A model generated the notes under the pieces. It made no database searches. It was given only the letters and a program-made list of their open reading frames with translations, and was not told the origin of the DNA. Below are positions 1 through 9,882 of a DNA stretch of 64,000 nucleotides, in pieces. Source of the stretch: JACPNO01 sp963825405 (GTDB taxonomy: Bacteria; Acidobacteriota; Terriglobia; Bryobacterales; Bryobacteraceae); contig CAWGTB010000003.1 of assembly GCA_963825405.1 (NCBI GenBank), positions 806,001 through 870,000 on the forward strand, in the 5' to 3' direction. The translations under genes and the position numbers were made by a program. Position 1 is the first letter of the stretch. Each line of letters begins with the position of its first letter.

Positions 1-979
1 TTCGAGCGCTTTCTGCAGACGCCGCAGTTTGTGGCGACGTTCGGCGGCGGGGAGGCCAATGTCGCCGTGGCGCTGGCCGGCTTTGGATGGCCGGCGGCTT
101 ATGTCACGGTGCTGCCGCCCAACCACCCTATTGCCGATGCGGTAGTCGCCGAGTTGCGGCGTTTCGGCGTGGACACGTCGCGCATCGTGCGCGCCAAGGG
201 GCGTCTGGGCGTGTATTACGTCGAGACCGGAGCCAACCAACGCCCGTCCAAAGTGGTTTACGACCGCGACGGCGCCGCCATTGCGCTGGCCAAGCCGGGT
301 GACATCGACTGGGCCAAGACTTTCGAAGGCGCCGGCTGGTTCCACATCACCGGCATCACACCGGCCTTGAGCGCCTCGGCGGCGGACCTGGCGCTGGAAT
401 CGGTTCGCGCCGCGCGCGCGGCCGGTTTAACGGTTTCCTGCGACCTGAATTACCGCAAAAATCTCTGGAAATACGGGCGCGCCACCGTGGATGTGATGCG
501 AGAACTGGTGAAGTTCGCCGACATCGTCATTGCCAACGAGGAAGATTGCCAGATGGCGTTGGGCGTCAAGGTGGACGTGGACGTGCAATCCGGCCATCTG
601 GACAGCGAGCAGTACCGGCACCTCGCGGAAAAGGTGCTGGGCGAGTTTTCCGAATCTCAAAACGATTGCGATCACGCTGCGAGAGTCGAAGAGCGCATCG
701 CATAACGGCTGGTCGGCCTGCCTGCATGACGGCAAGCAGTTTCTGACCAGCCGGCATTACGAAATCACCCATATTGTGGACCGGGTCGGCGGCGGCGATT
801 GCTTTGCCGGCGGATTGATCTACGCCCTGCTGGCCCTCGGCGGCAGCCAGGAAGCGTTGGAATTCGCCGTCGCGGCTTCCTGCCTGAAACACTCGATTCC
901 GGGCGATTTTAACCGGTTCACGGTGGATGAAGTGAAGAACCTGCTCAAGGGAGACGGCTCGGGGCGGGTGCAGCGATAG
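1..979 (+). CDS. PfkB-family sugar kinase, probably 2-dehydro-3-deoxygluconate kinase (5' partial, frameshifted)
   Basis: Ribokinase-fold carbohydrate kinase; the best guess is KDG kinase, which phosphorylates 2-keto-3-deoxygluconate in the Entner-Doudoroff/uronate route. The reading frame is open from base 1, so the N-terminus lies outside the window. Seen are the first PfkB signature (FGGGEANVAVAL, about residues 15-26 of the visible part) and the second, ATP-binding signature VDRVGGGDCFAGG near 780-815, whose Asp is the expected catalytic base. The frame changes near 651: one reading ends in GEFSES, while the continuation EFPNLKTIAITLRES is one frame over. Removing one T from a TTTT run restores it, so a sequencing indel is likely. 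A family A palindromic repeat begins 7 bases after the stop. The exact sugar substrate is inferred from overall resemblance only. Confidence 0.8.
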
Positions 980-985
980 AGGTAA

Positions 986-1050
986 GTGGGGCAGGTCCCC
1001 GACCTGCTTTATTCCAATTCTGACACCCGCAGGTCGGGGACCTGCCCCAC
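986..1050. repeat. Family A palindromic repeat, copy 1
   Basis: Left arm 986-1007 and right arm 1029-1050 are perfect inverted copies around a 21-base loop. Each arm also contains its own small palindrome, CAGGTC-CCC-GACCTG. The element starts 7 bases after the sugar kinase stop, so it may act as a terminator or mRNA-end stabiliser. Related copies are at 18897, 35278 and 41056. Confidence 0.85.
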
Positions 1051-1166
1051 GCTATCCTTTGGTACTAAGGGCTCTTACGCAGTTTTTGAAATTACACAAG
1101 TCTTACAAAGGGCACGCAAAATCCCTGATAGGTTGGAATGTACTTTCAGCCTATCCGGGAGACTCC

Positions 1167-2029
<863 letters not shown>

Positions 2030-2076
2030 GCGCTACTGCGCTCGAGAGTCGCGCCCTGCGGGCATAAGCTGGAGTC

Positions 2077-2983
2077 ATGGTAGTCGCCGGCCGGCAGAAG
2101 TCGATCGCCTTTTTCATCGCGCTCGGCGCCGGCCTCATCTCCGTCATCCTTCTGCTCTACGTCGGCTGGGTGCTGCTCAACTGGCGCACCGGCATCCTGC
2201 TCTTTCTCGGCGTCCTGCTGCTGGCCATCGATCATCAGCGGCGTGGTGCTGAACACCATCTTCCTGGTGCGCGAAATCCGCCGCAATGAGCAGCACGATG
2301 CCTTCATCAACGCCGTCACGCACGAGCTGAAGACTCCCGTCGCCTCCATCCGCCTGTATCTGGAAACGCTGCAGACGCGCGCCGTGGACGAAGCCAAGCG
2401 CAAGGAGTTCTACGGCATCATGCTGGAGGACAGCGACCGGCTGCTCGGCACCATCGAGCAGATCCTGCGCACCGGCCGCATCGGCGTCGGCCAGCCGCAA
2501 GCTCAATCTCGTCGCCGATCGATCTGGGCGGCGTGGTGGAGGAGTGCGTGGCCCGCGCCCGCACGCTGCATCACGTGTCCGCCGGAGTCGCTCGACCTAC
2601 CGTAGCCGGGCCCGCCGGTGACGATTCTGGGCGATCTGGATGAAGTGCGCGCGGCGGTTTCGAACCTGATCGACAACGCCGTGAAGTATTCCGGGCAGCG
2701 ACGTCAAGGTGACGGTGGAGACCGCCAAGGTCGACGGCAAATACGCGTCGGTGCGGGTGCAGCGATCAGGGAGCCGGGCATTCCCAAGGCCGAGCTGAAG
2801 CAGATTTTCAAGCGCTTCTACCGCGTGCCCGGGCCGCTCGCCACGCGCGTGAAAGGCACCGGCCTGGGCCTGTACATCGTGCGCTCCGTCGCCAAGCGGC
2901 ATGGCGGGCGCGCGTGGGCGGAAAGCGAAGGCCCGGGACGCGGCAGCACGTTCGTGCTGCAATTTCCCATCGTCGCAGAATGA
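2077..2983 (+). CDS. Membrane sensor histidine kinase (several frameshifts)
   Basis: Short two-component sensor kinase. Two hydrophobic segments near the N-terminus (FFIALGAGLISVILLLYVGW, and a second one after the WRTG turn) suggest a membrane anchor with little periplasmic domain. The dimerisation H-box NAVTHELKTPVASIR lies near 2310-2355, the N-box SNLIDNAVKYS near 2660, and G2 GTGLGLYIVRS near 2855. Frame changes occur near 2230, 2510, 2590, 2700 and 2765. Between the last two, another frame supplies DVKVTVE, and around 2765 a G1-like GIPKAEL is recovered. The stop overlaps the response regulator start by four bases (ATGA, 2980-2983), so the two form a coupled sensor/regulator pair. The stimulus is unknown. 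Confidence 0.8.
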
Positions 2984-3741
2984 ACCGCATCCTGGTGGTC
3001 GAAGACGAGCAGCACCTGGCCGACGGCCTGCGCTTCAACCTGGAGGCCGAAGGCTATCAGGTGCAGCGTGGTCGGATACCGGCGAAGCCGCGCTCGAACT
3101 GCTGATCGGCGGAAGCCGTCGGCTTTCGACGTCGTGGTGCTGGACGTCATGCTGCCCGGCAAGGACGGCTTCACCGTGATGTCCGAGATGCGCCAGGCCG
3201 GGCAGTTCGTTCCGACGCTGATGCTGACCGCGCGCGGGCACCCCGACGACGTGCTGCAAGGCTTTGCCGCCGGCGCCGACGACTATCTCACCAAGCCCTT
3301 CGATCTGGCGATTCTGATCGCCCGCATCAGCGGCCTGCTGCGGCGGCGCGACTGGCTGCGCGCCTCGATGGACCACGACGCGCCAATCACGCCGCTGCGA
3401 CCGCCGAGCGCCGACCTGAGCGACGTCTTCACCTTCGGCGACAAGTCGGTCGACTTCGATCTGCTGGAACTGCGCGTTCGCGAGCAGGTGTTTCCGCTGA
3501 CGCTGATGGAAGCGAACGTCCTGCGCTACCTGATCCAGCACGAGGGCAAGCCGGTGTCGCGCAAGAAAATGCTGGAAGATGTCTGGGGACTGCACGAAGA
3601 CACCGACACGCGCGCCATCGACAATTTCATCGTGCGCCTGCGCCGCTATATCGAAGACGACCCGACGCATCCGCGCCACCTGCTGACGGTGCGCGGCGTC
3701 GGCTACCGATTCGTGGCGTTGCCCGCGAAGCGCCGGAGTGA
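2980..3741 (+). CDS. OmpR/PhoB-family response regulator (frameshifted)
   Basis: Cytoplasmic DNA-binding regulator partnered with the histidine kinase it overlaps. The receiver domain opens with ILVVEDEQ (acidic pocket), has the phospho-acceptor Asp in VVVLDVMLPGKDG (about 3150) and the conserved Lys in DDYLTKPFDL (about 3295). The C-terminal winged helix ends with AIDNFIVRLRRYIEDD and GVGYRFVALP. The reading frame shifts twice near 3070-3112 (frame 1, then a stretch with DTGEAALELLIGG, then frame 2). It must shift again before the stop, because the last frame otherwise runs on into the next gene. I place the natural end at the TGA at 3739-3741 for that reason; this end is an inference. Confidence 0.8.
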
Positions 3742-3786
3742 TATGCTTGAGGCTCACAACGCAACGAGCCCAGGAGGCTCATTTCC

Positions 3787-4141
3787 ATGCAGAGAAGTAT
3801 TCGATTATCTGGCAGCCGTGCGCCCTTGCGCTCGCACTCGCCTGCGTAGCTTTCGCGCAGACCGGAATGTCGTATCTGGACGGGAACGTCAAAGGCGTAG
3901 ACGGCAAGCCGCTGCAGGGCGCTGTCGTGAAGCTGGAGCGCACGGACGGTCGGGCGAAATATCAGGTAAAGACCGACAAGAAGGGTCATTGGATGCAGGC
4001 GGGAATTTCGCTGGGCGGCTATGTTCGACCGTTAGTGTACTGATCGACGGCAAAGTGGCCGATACCAAACACAAGGTCAAGCCCGGATCGGATGGTGGCA
4101 CGATCGATTTCGATTTGTCCAAACCGAAGTCGAAAGCGTAA
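3787..4141 (+). CDS. Small secreted protein with carboxypeptidase-regulatory-like (Ig-like) domain (frameshifted)
   Basis: An exported protein of about 117 residues after repair. A near-perfect Shine-Dalgarno (AGGAGG, 3772-3777) precedes ATG 3787. Just after it the frame must slip to read the signal peptide core CALALALACVAFAQ. The mature part, DGNVKGVDGKPLQGAVVKLE, has the pattern of CarboxypepD_reg domains (a G-x-V-x-D-x-x-G-x-P beta-sandwich), commonly found on acidobacterial surface proteins. Another shift near 4025 is needed to reach the C-terminus VSVLIDGKVADTKHKVK. No catalytic motif is visible, and the role is probably structural or in binding. It follows the two-component pair in the same direction. 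Confidence 0.6.
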
Positions 4142-4152
4142 GCAGTCCCGCT

Positions 4153-6303
4153 CTAGCCTTTCTTTGCCCATCCACTGAAGGAGTAAGGCGCCATCCAGCG
4201 AACGTCGCGGCGCGTAGGTGATCGAGCCTTGTCCCGCCGATGCCAGTCACACGCTCGAAGCGGGCAACCAGGATTGCCGTGCACCGGGTGGCTGGATGTC
4301 GCCCACCTGGCAGAAGAGCACTTTTCGCGGCGCCAAAAGCGCCACGATATCGGGCACATCCGCGATGGTCAGCGCGCCGGGAATGACCGATCCGAAATCC
4401 ACGCTATAGCCGGAGACGTTCACGCGTCCGTTGAGCTGGGCGTCGTTCCAGGAAGTGTTGACGCGGCGTGCCGGGCTCTGGCGTTTTGGCTCTCATTTGG
4501 GAAATGAAACTATGCAGGAATCCCGCCGCGGCAACCTGAGACGATACGGCTATCGGACACCGCGGCCAGCAGCGACCGGGAGGGCGTCGGCGCCTAGCCC
4601 CACGACCGTTACGCTGGCGGCGGAGACCTCCGGACGCGTGGCGAGATAGTCGAGGGCGCGTGTGAAGTCGTAAGCACGCCTGCCTGCGAGCGGCTGGCCG
4701 AACAGAATCTGATTGGCAACCAGGCGAAAGTTGGTGTCGTAGCGCGGCCCGTAGTGGCCCAGCGTTTCGCCCCTGCCGCGCAAGTCCGACCGCGAGCACT
4801 CGCGTATCCGGCTGCGAGGAGTGGCAGCACCAGGTCGGACTCCGCTACCGCGCGCTTGCCGCGTTCGTCGGCGATGATCACCGCCGGGAAAGGCGTCGGC
4901 TCGGGCGCCGGCAGCCAGAACAGCCCGGGAATATTCTCGCCGTCCTCGCTGACGAAACGAAGATCGTCTCGAGCGACCCGCCGGGAACAGCAGTTTTCGC
5001 GCCGGCATGCGGCGCCAGGTAGTGCGGCCGCGCTTCCGGTGGAGCCGTCAGCTGACGCACCCATTGCAGGACGTCGGCGCGCGGTCCATGCAACTCGGCA
5101 GTTTCGCTACTGCCCGCAGGGCTTTCTCATGCGCCAGATCCACCACCGACGGGCGAGTCAGGCGGATTGCAGAGCAGCCGCGCATCCTTCTCGGGGAGCG
5201 GCTGGACGTCGCCTTCGGCGATGGGATCGCCATTGCCTTGCCCTAGCAGATGGCGCGCCATCCATCCGTACATGCGTTCGCGGTAAGGGCGGGAGTAGGC
5301 GTGGGGCTGGCCGGCAAGTTCGTCGAAGCGGGCGTGAGGCTGCTTCGCCCGTCAGCGCATAAACGCTTTCGGCGTTATGCCCGGCCCGGCGCGCTCCGCT
5401 GATGGGAAAGATATTATCGCGGTCGCCTTGCAGCATCAGCAACGGGCGCGGCGCGATGAGGCCCGCGATTTCAAACCATTCCATGGCGCGGAACACACCG
5501 GGCAAATGGGTGCAAGTGCAGTGCGGGCCGGCGTATTTGAGCCAGTTGCCGAATTCGAACGTAAAGCCGGCGACGGCGGCGGCGCGCACTCGTGGGTCAA
5601 GCGCCGCGGTGAACAGCGTGTTCAGGCCACCCCCGGAATTGCCAGTTACGCCGATGCGCTCCGGGTCGACATCCGGCAGCGTGGTTACGTAGTCGATAGC
5701 GCGCATCGTGTCCCAGACCATCCAGCCGGCGATGGTTTCGCCCAGCGGCAGCAGCGCGTAGCCGGCTTCGTGATGAATGTTGCCGAGGGTCATGCGCTCG
5801 CCCTGGCCAATAGCGTCATAGACCAGCACGACGAATCCCATCTGCGCCAGCTTGATGCAGCGCGCTTGCACTTCGGACGCCGTTTTTCCCGCCGAGAGGA
5901 AATGGCCGATAGGGGAAACGATGGCGGGGCGTTTTCCAGGCGCCTGCTGCTTCGAGCGATAGACGTTGGCGGTGACGGGAAATCCCGGGCGGCTTTCGAA
6001 GACTACGTTTTCGACCGTGTAGCTGCCCAAATCGTGACGGCTGACGATGCGCGCGTGCAGCGGCGTGCGCTCGGGCAGCGGATCGAGGCCGATCGCAGTC
6101 CGGAACGCGCGGTCGACCGCCGGCCGCCGCTTACGCCATGCCTCGGCATCGGCGGGAGGCTGCCAGCGCTGCACGTACTCGGCGGCATCGCCCAGCGACT
6201 TGATAAGCGCCGGCGAATTCGGCAGCACGTTGGGCAGATCGGCCAGTTGAGCCTCTTGCGCGAAGGCTGCCGCCATCCAAATGCTGATCATCCAAAGGCG
6301 CAC
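4153..6303 (-). CDS. Secreted two-domain alpha/beta hydrolase, acetyl-xylan-esterase-like (many frameshifts in the 3' half)
   Basis: A predicted exported esterase read from 6303 downwards. The N-terminal half is intact: a signal-like start (MISIWMAAAFAQ), a segment typical of acetyl xylan esterase-type hydrolases (GHFLSAGKTASEVQARC), the nucleophile elbow GVTGNSGGGLN with Ser, and the acidic residue in MLQGDRDNIFP. The catalytic His is expected in a downstream PHAYSRPYRERM-like stretch that lies in other frames near 5330. The second half (about 5230-4153) reassembles from several frames into a second hydrolase-like unit with PFPAVIIADERGKRAV, GHYGPRYDTNFRLVANQ, RALDYLATRPEVSAA and the end SFSGWAKKG. 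I treat everything as one gene of roughly 700 residues because the order is continuous and no new start signal is seen. Substrate (acetylated polysaccharide) is inferred. Confidence 0.68.
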
Positions 6304-6379
6304 CAGATCATGGTACAGCGCGAAAGGAAGAGATTAGTTCGTGTCCTCCGCCACTTCCCCTAAGAGCGGGAGGCAACAG

Positions 6380-7240
6380 ATGATCGCGGCGGTGAAAACA
6401 GCCCCAACCAAGATTGCGTACGAGCAGATCGAGCGGCGAGCGTCGATTGCCGAAGCGGATTTCAGCCGCCTGTACAAGGCGCGTAACCAGCCGCTCGTCA
6501 TCACCGATGCTGGCCGGAACTGGCGCGCGCTTGCAGCCTGGAACTTTGATTTTTTCAGGTCCAAGTATGGGGCCACCGAGGTTACCTGCGCGCGCTATGA
6601 CGGCCAATGGTATCAGGGAGCCAACACACGGCAGATGCTGTTGGGTGATTTCATCGACGGGATTCTGTCGCGGGATTGGAAGTCATTTCCGTACTATATT
6701 CGCGACTACTACAGCCTGTTCGAGCAGCACCCTGAATTGCTTGCCGACTGTCCCATTCCCGCTTATTTTTTCGATTGGTTTGGGCGCGCGCCTGCTTTTA
6801 TGCGGCGCCCTGGTCCCCGCCTGTTCGTGGGACCGGCGGGAGCCATTACGCCGTTTCATTCCGATATTTGGGGCACTCACGCCTGGATGACGCAGATTGT
6901 CGGTCGAAAGCGCTGGATCCTGATTTCGCCCGATCAGGCGCGATGCCTGGGGCCGCGTATCAACAAGCCCGGGGGCTTGCCGCGATACGCCATCGATCCT
7001 GCCGATCCGGATTTTGCGCGTACTCCGGAGTTTGGGGACGCCCATCCGGTCGAGGCGACGATCGGCGCCGGCGAAGCGATCTTCGTTCCCGGCGGCTGGT
7101 TTCATCACGTGGTTTCGATTGATCCCACTGTTTCGCTCACGGGAAATTTCATGGGCCCGGGATGCTTCTGGCCCGTTCTGCCCAATGCTGTGAACGATCT
7201 CGTGATCAAGCGGGTTGCCGCGGTGTTCCAGCGCGCATAG
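6380..7240 (+). CDS. JmjC/cupin-8 domain 2-oxoglutarate-Fe(II) oxygenase-like protein
   Basis: A 286-residue protein with the JmjC/cupin-like fold used by protein hydroxylases. The iron-binding triad is visible: His160 and Asp162 in TPFHSDIWGTHAW, and His242 in VPGGWFHHVVS. A trailing SLTGNFM segment is typical of the family. The 2-oxoglutarate Lys may be in VGRKRWILI, which follows the first motif. ATG 6380 is preferred over the in-frame GTG 6341 because GGGAGG lies 6-7 bases upstream. It diverges from the esterase at 6303 and is followed by, but not obviously related to, the ABC importer. The substrate (a protein or RNA side chain in known relatives) cannot be told from sequence. Confidence 0.8.
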   Translation: MIAAVKTAPTKIAYEQIERRASIAEADFSRLYKARNQPLVITDAGRNWRALAAWNFDFFRSKYGATEVTCARYDGQWYQGANTRQMLLGDFIDGILSRDWKSFPYYIRDYYSLFEQHPELLADCPIPAYFFDWFGRAPAFMRRPGPRLFVGPAGAITPFHSDIWGTHAWMTQIVGRKRWILISPDQARCLGPRINKPGGLPRYAIDPADPDFARTPEFGDAHPVEATIGAGEAIFVPGGWFHHVVSIDPTVSLTGNFMGPGCFWPVLPNAVNDLVIKRVAAVFQRA

Positions 7241-7310
7241 CAGCCCTCGCGGAATCCGATCGTCTTATGACATGATGGTTCGCCGGTCTAACGCTTCGAC
7301 GCCGCGCCGC

Positions 7311-8294
7311 ATGTCACGCTTTGCACCGTTCCTATTACTGCTGATCCTGCTCGGCTGTTCCCGCTCTCCGGAAGTTCGCCTGGCGGTGCCTCGTGACGCG
7401 ATCACGTTTCTCCCCGTTCATCTGGCCGCGACGCTTGGTTACTATGAGCAGAATGGATTGCACGTCGCGCTCGCCGAAGTGGGCGGGCTGGCGAAAGGAA
7501 TGGAGGCGCTGCTGGGTGGAAGCGTGGAGGTAAGCGCCGGATCAGCGGAACAGGTGATTCAAATTGCCGCTGAGGGCCGCCGCGTGCAGTCGTTTCTGGT
7601 GATTTATCAGAACACGTCGCGGGTACTCATTGTTTCCCCGGCGGCGGCGAACAAAATTCATCAGATTGCGGATTTGAAGGGCGCGCGCGTAGGCATCTCC
7701 TCGCCCGGTTCGCCTACGCATTTGTTTCTGAACTATGTGCTGGTCTCGCGGGGACTCGCCGCGAGCGATATCAGCGCGATATCCATCGGGACCGGGCCAA
7801 GTTCGGTCGAGGCCATCGAGCGTGGCCAGGTGGACGCGGCGGTGCTGGTGGGCAGTTCGCTGCCGCTGCTGGCCAGGCGGCATCCCGATCTGGCAATTCT
7901 CGCCGATAGCCGCGGCACGGAGGGCGCGCAGCGCGTCTTCGGCGTGGCCAGTTACCCGGGCGCGGTGCTGCTCACGCAGGGAAAATGGCTGCAAGGCAAT
8001 CCGGATCAAGCCCGGCGGCTGGTCCGCGCCGTCAAGCAAGGCATGCGCTGGATGCGCGAGCATTCCCCCGAAGAGGTCCGCGCGGCCATGAATCCCAATC
8101 AGCGTACTGCCGATGTGGAAGCCGATCTGCAAGCCATTCGCGACTACGCCGCCACCGTGTCAAGCGAAGGCATCATGCCGGCCGATGCGCCCGCGGCCAT
8201 GCGCAAAGTGCTGGCGGTGTCGATCGAACGGGTGCGCGCGGCCGATATCGATCTCGCCCAGACTTATACCAACGAGTTCGCGGCGGTGAGGTAA
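7311..8294 (+). CDS. ABC transporter substrate-binding lipoprotein, NitT/TauT (NMT1/THI5-like) type
   Basis: Extracytoplasmic binding protein of a nitrate/sulfonate/thiamine-precursor-type importer. ATG 7311 gives a short lipoprotein signal with lipobox LILLGC, so the mature protein is lipid-anchored through that Cys. Upstream in-frame starts at 7272 and 7275 would add a tail unlike a signal peptide. The body has the SsuA/NMT1 pattern: ITFLPVHLAATLGYYEQNGL at the N-terminus, LKGARVGISSPGSPTH in the middle, and GQVDAAVLVGSS in the second lobe. About 327 residues, normal for the family. The ATPase gene begins two bases after its stop. Ligand class (sulfonate, pyrimidine or similar) is not resolved. 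Confidence 0.85.
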   Translation: MSRFAPFLLLLILLGCSRSPEVRLAVPRDAITFLPVHLAATLGYYEQNGLHVALAEVGGLAKGMEALLGGSVEVSAGSAEQVIQIAAEGRRVQSFLVIYQNTSRVLIVSPAAANKIHQIADLKGARVGISSPGSPTHLFLNYVLVSRGLAASDISAISIGTGPSSVEAIERGQVDAAVLVGSSLPLLARRHPDLAILADSRGTEGAQRVFGVASYPGAVLLTQGKWLQGNPDQARRLVRAVKQGMRWMREHSPEEVRAAMNPNQRTADVEADLQAIRDYAATVSSEGIMPADAPAAMRKVLAVSIERVRAADIDLAQTYTNEFAAVR

Positions 8295-8296
8295 CG

Positions 8297-9076
8297 GTGG
8301 ACGCTGTTGCCCTGCGTGGAGTAAGCAAACGTTTTCCCGGATATGCCGCGCTCGAAGGCATTACACTCGACATTCCCGCCGGAAGATTTCTCTCGATTGT
8401 GGGGCCGAGCGGCTGCGGTAAATCGACGCTGCTGAATATGACCGCCGGCCTGACCAGACCGAGCGAAGGCACCATCGAGATTTTCGGCCGCTCGCTTGAT
8501 GGCATCAACCGCCATGCCTCGTACATGTTCCAGCAGGACGCGCTGCTGCCGTGGAAAACCGTGCAGGAAAATATTCTGCTGGGCCTGACGTTTCGGGGGA
8601 GGGAAGGCCGCGCGGCGCAAGAAGAAGCGGAGGTGTGGATTCATCGCGTCGGCCTGGACGGCTTTGCGGAGAGCTATCCGTACCAGTTGAGCGGCGGCAT
8701 GCGCAAGCGTGTGTCCATGGCGCAGTCCTGGATTGTGGAACCCGAAATGGTTTTGATGGACGAGCCGTTCGCGGCGCTCGATGTTCACACGCGTTTGCGC
8801 ATGCAGAGCGAAATCTTGAGCTTGTGGACCGGTTCGAACAAGACGGTCGTTTTCGTGACGCACGATCTGGAAGAAGCGATTTCGCTCTCGGATGAAGTTG
8901 TGGTGCTTTCCGCTGGGCCCGGCAGCCGGATGATCGGGCGCTATCCGGTGGACTTGCCGCGGCCGCGTCCCCTGATCGATATCAAAACCGAGCCGCGTTT
9001 TGTCGAACTGTACCGCGCAATCTGGTCCGATCTGCGCGAAGAAGTCTTAAAGAGCTATGAACGAAACCGCGCCTAA
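8297..9076 (+). CDS. ABC transporter ATP-binding protein, NitT/TauT (SsuB-like) type
   Basis: ATPase subunit of the importer, 259 residues from GTG 8297. Walker A is GPSGCGKST, the Q-loop is in MFQQDALLPWKT, the ABC signature is LSGGMRKRVSMAQ, Walker B is MVLMDEPFAALD and the switch His is in VFVTHDLEEA. The DALLPW sequence after the Q-loop is characteristic of the nitrate/sulfonate subfamily. The start is a GTG two bases after the binding-protein stop, with GAGG at 8288-8291 as ribosome binding site. The permease start lies 20 bases inside its 3' end, so the three genes form one tightly packed operon. Confidence 0.92.
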   Translation: MDAVALRGVSKRFPGYAALEGITLDIPAGRFLSIVGPSGCGKSTLLNMTAGLTRPSEGTIEIFGRSLDGINRHASYMFQQDALLPWKTVQENILLGLTFRGREGRAAQEEAEVWIHRVGLDGFAESYPYQLSGGMRKRVSMAQSWIVEPEMVLMDEPFAALDVHTRLRMQSEILSLWTGSNKTVVFVTHDLEEAISLSDEVVVLSAGPGSRMIGRYPVDLPRPRPLIDIKTEPRFVELYRAIWSDLREEVLKSYERNRA

Positions 9077-9866
9077 GCGAGTGCCGATTCTGCTCTGGCA
9101 GATTGCGCTGGGGGCGGCGTTTCTGCTGGCGTGGCAGTGGGCGGTGAGCGCGAACTTGCTGGACAAGTTTTTCTTCAGCCGGCCAAGCGACGTCATCGCC
9201 CGCGTGTGGACCTGGATCGCCGGCGGCGCGATCTGGCCGCACTTAGCCGTCACCGTCACCGAAGCGCTGCTGTCGTTTGCTATTGGCGCGCTGCTCGGCA
9301 TCGCCGGCGGATTTCTGCTGGCCCGCGTGCCCTGGCTGGCCGCGGTGCTCGATCCCTACGTCAAGATCGCCAATTCGCTGCCGCGCGTGGTGCTCGCGCC
9401 TATTTTCCTGCTGTGGTTCGGGCTGGGCATTTGGTCGAAAGTGGCGCTGGGCGTGACCGTGGTTTTCTTCATCGTCTTTTTCAACACGTATCAGGGCGTG
9501 CGCGAAGTGGATCCGGTAGTGTTGAACAACGCCCGCATGCTGGGCGCCTCGGAGCGGCAGCTCATCCGCCATGTCCTGATTCCGAGCGCGCTCACGTGGA
9601 TTTTTTCCAGCCTGCATATCAGCATCGGCTTCGCCATCATTGCCGTGGTGGTGGGCGAATATCTGGGGGCGTCGAAAGGAATCGGTTACACCATCGCGCA
9701 AGCGGAGGGTGTGTTCGATACCACCGGCGTGTTTGCGGGGATGGCGGTTCTGGCGGCGGTGGTGCTGCTGGTTGGGCATGGCGTCACCCGTCTCGAGCGC
9801 TGGCTGCTGCGCTGGCGGCCTCCTTCGCAGGGCGCGGGCGGGGAATCCAAAGATATCGTCGCGTAG
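9057..9866 (+). CDS. ABC transporter permease, NitT/TauT (SsuC-like) type
   Basis: Integral membrane subunit of the importer, 269 residues, overlapping the ATPase gene by 20 bases. About six hydrophobic helices are visible. The EAA coupling loop that contacts the ATPase is around VVLNNARMLGASERQLIRHV, followed by LIPSALTWIFSSLHISIG, the classical arrangement of BPD_transp_1 permeases of the sulfonate/nitrate class. The C-terminus (RLERWLLRWRP) is cytoplasmic and basic. The operon has no visible extra gene such as a monooxygenase that would reveal the substrate. Confidence 0.9.
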   Translation: MNETAPKRVPILLWQIALGAAFLLAWQWAVSANLLDKFFFSRPSDVIARVWTWIAGGAIWPHLAVTVTEALLSFAIGALLGIAGGFLLARVPWLAAVLDPYVKIANSLPRVVLAPIFLLWFGLGIWSKVALGVTVVFFIVFFNTYQGVREVDPVVLNNARMLGASERQLIRHVLIPSALTWIFSSLHISIGFAIIAVVVGEYLGASKGIGYTIAQAEGVFDTTGVFAGMAVLAAVVLLVGHGVTRLERWLLRWRPPSQGAGGESKDIVA

Positions 9867-9869
9867 CAT

Positions 9870-9875
9870 TATAAT
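9870..9875 (+). promoter_or_regulatory. -10 element placing the M13 peptidase mRNA start at or near its ATG
   Basis: A perfect TATAAT ends 7 bases before ATG 9883, so transcription would begin almost exactly at the start codon. No Shine-Dalgarno is visible in between. A leaderless mRNA is therefore likely. No convincing -35 box was found. Confidence 0.5.
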
Positions 9876-9882
9876 TCCCAAT

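Noticed and set aside
5377..6363. Long plus-strand open frame opposite the esterase
   Set aside because: It is antisense to a recognisable hydrolase with catalytic motifs; the plus-strand translation is Arg/His-rich and domain-free.
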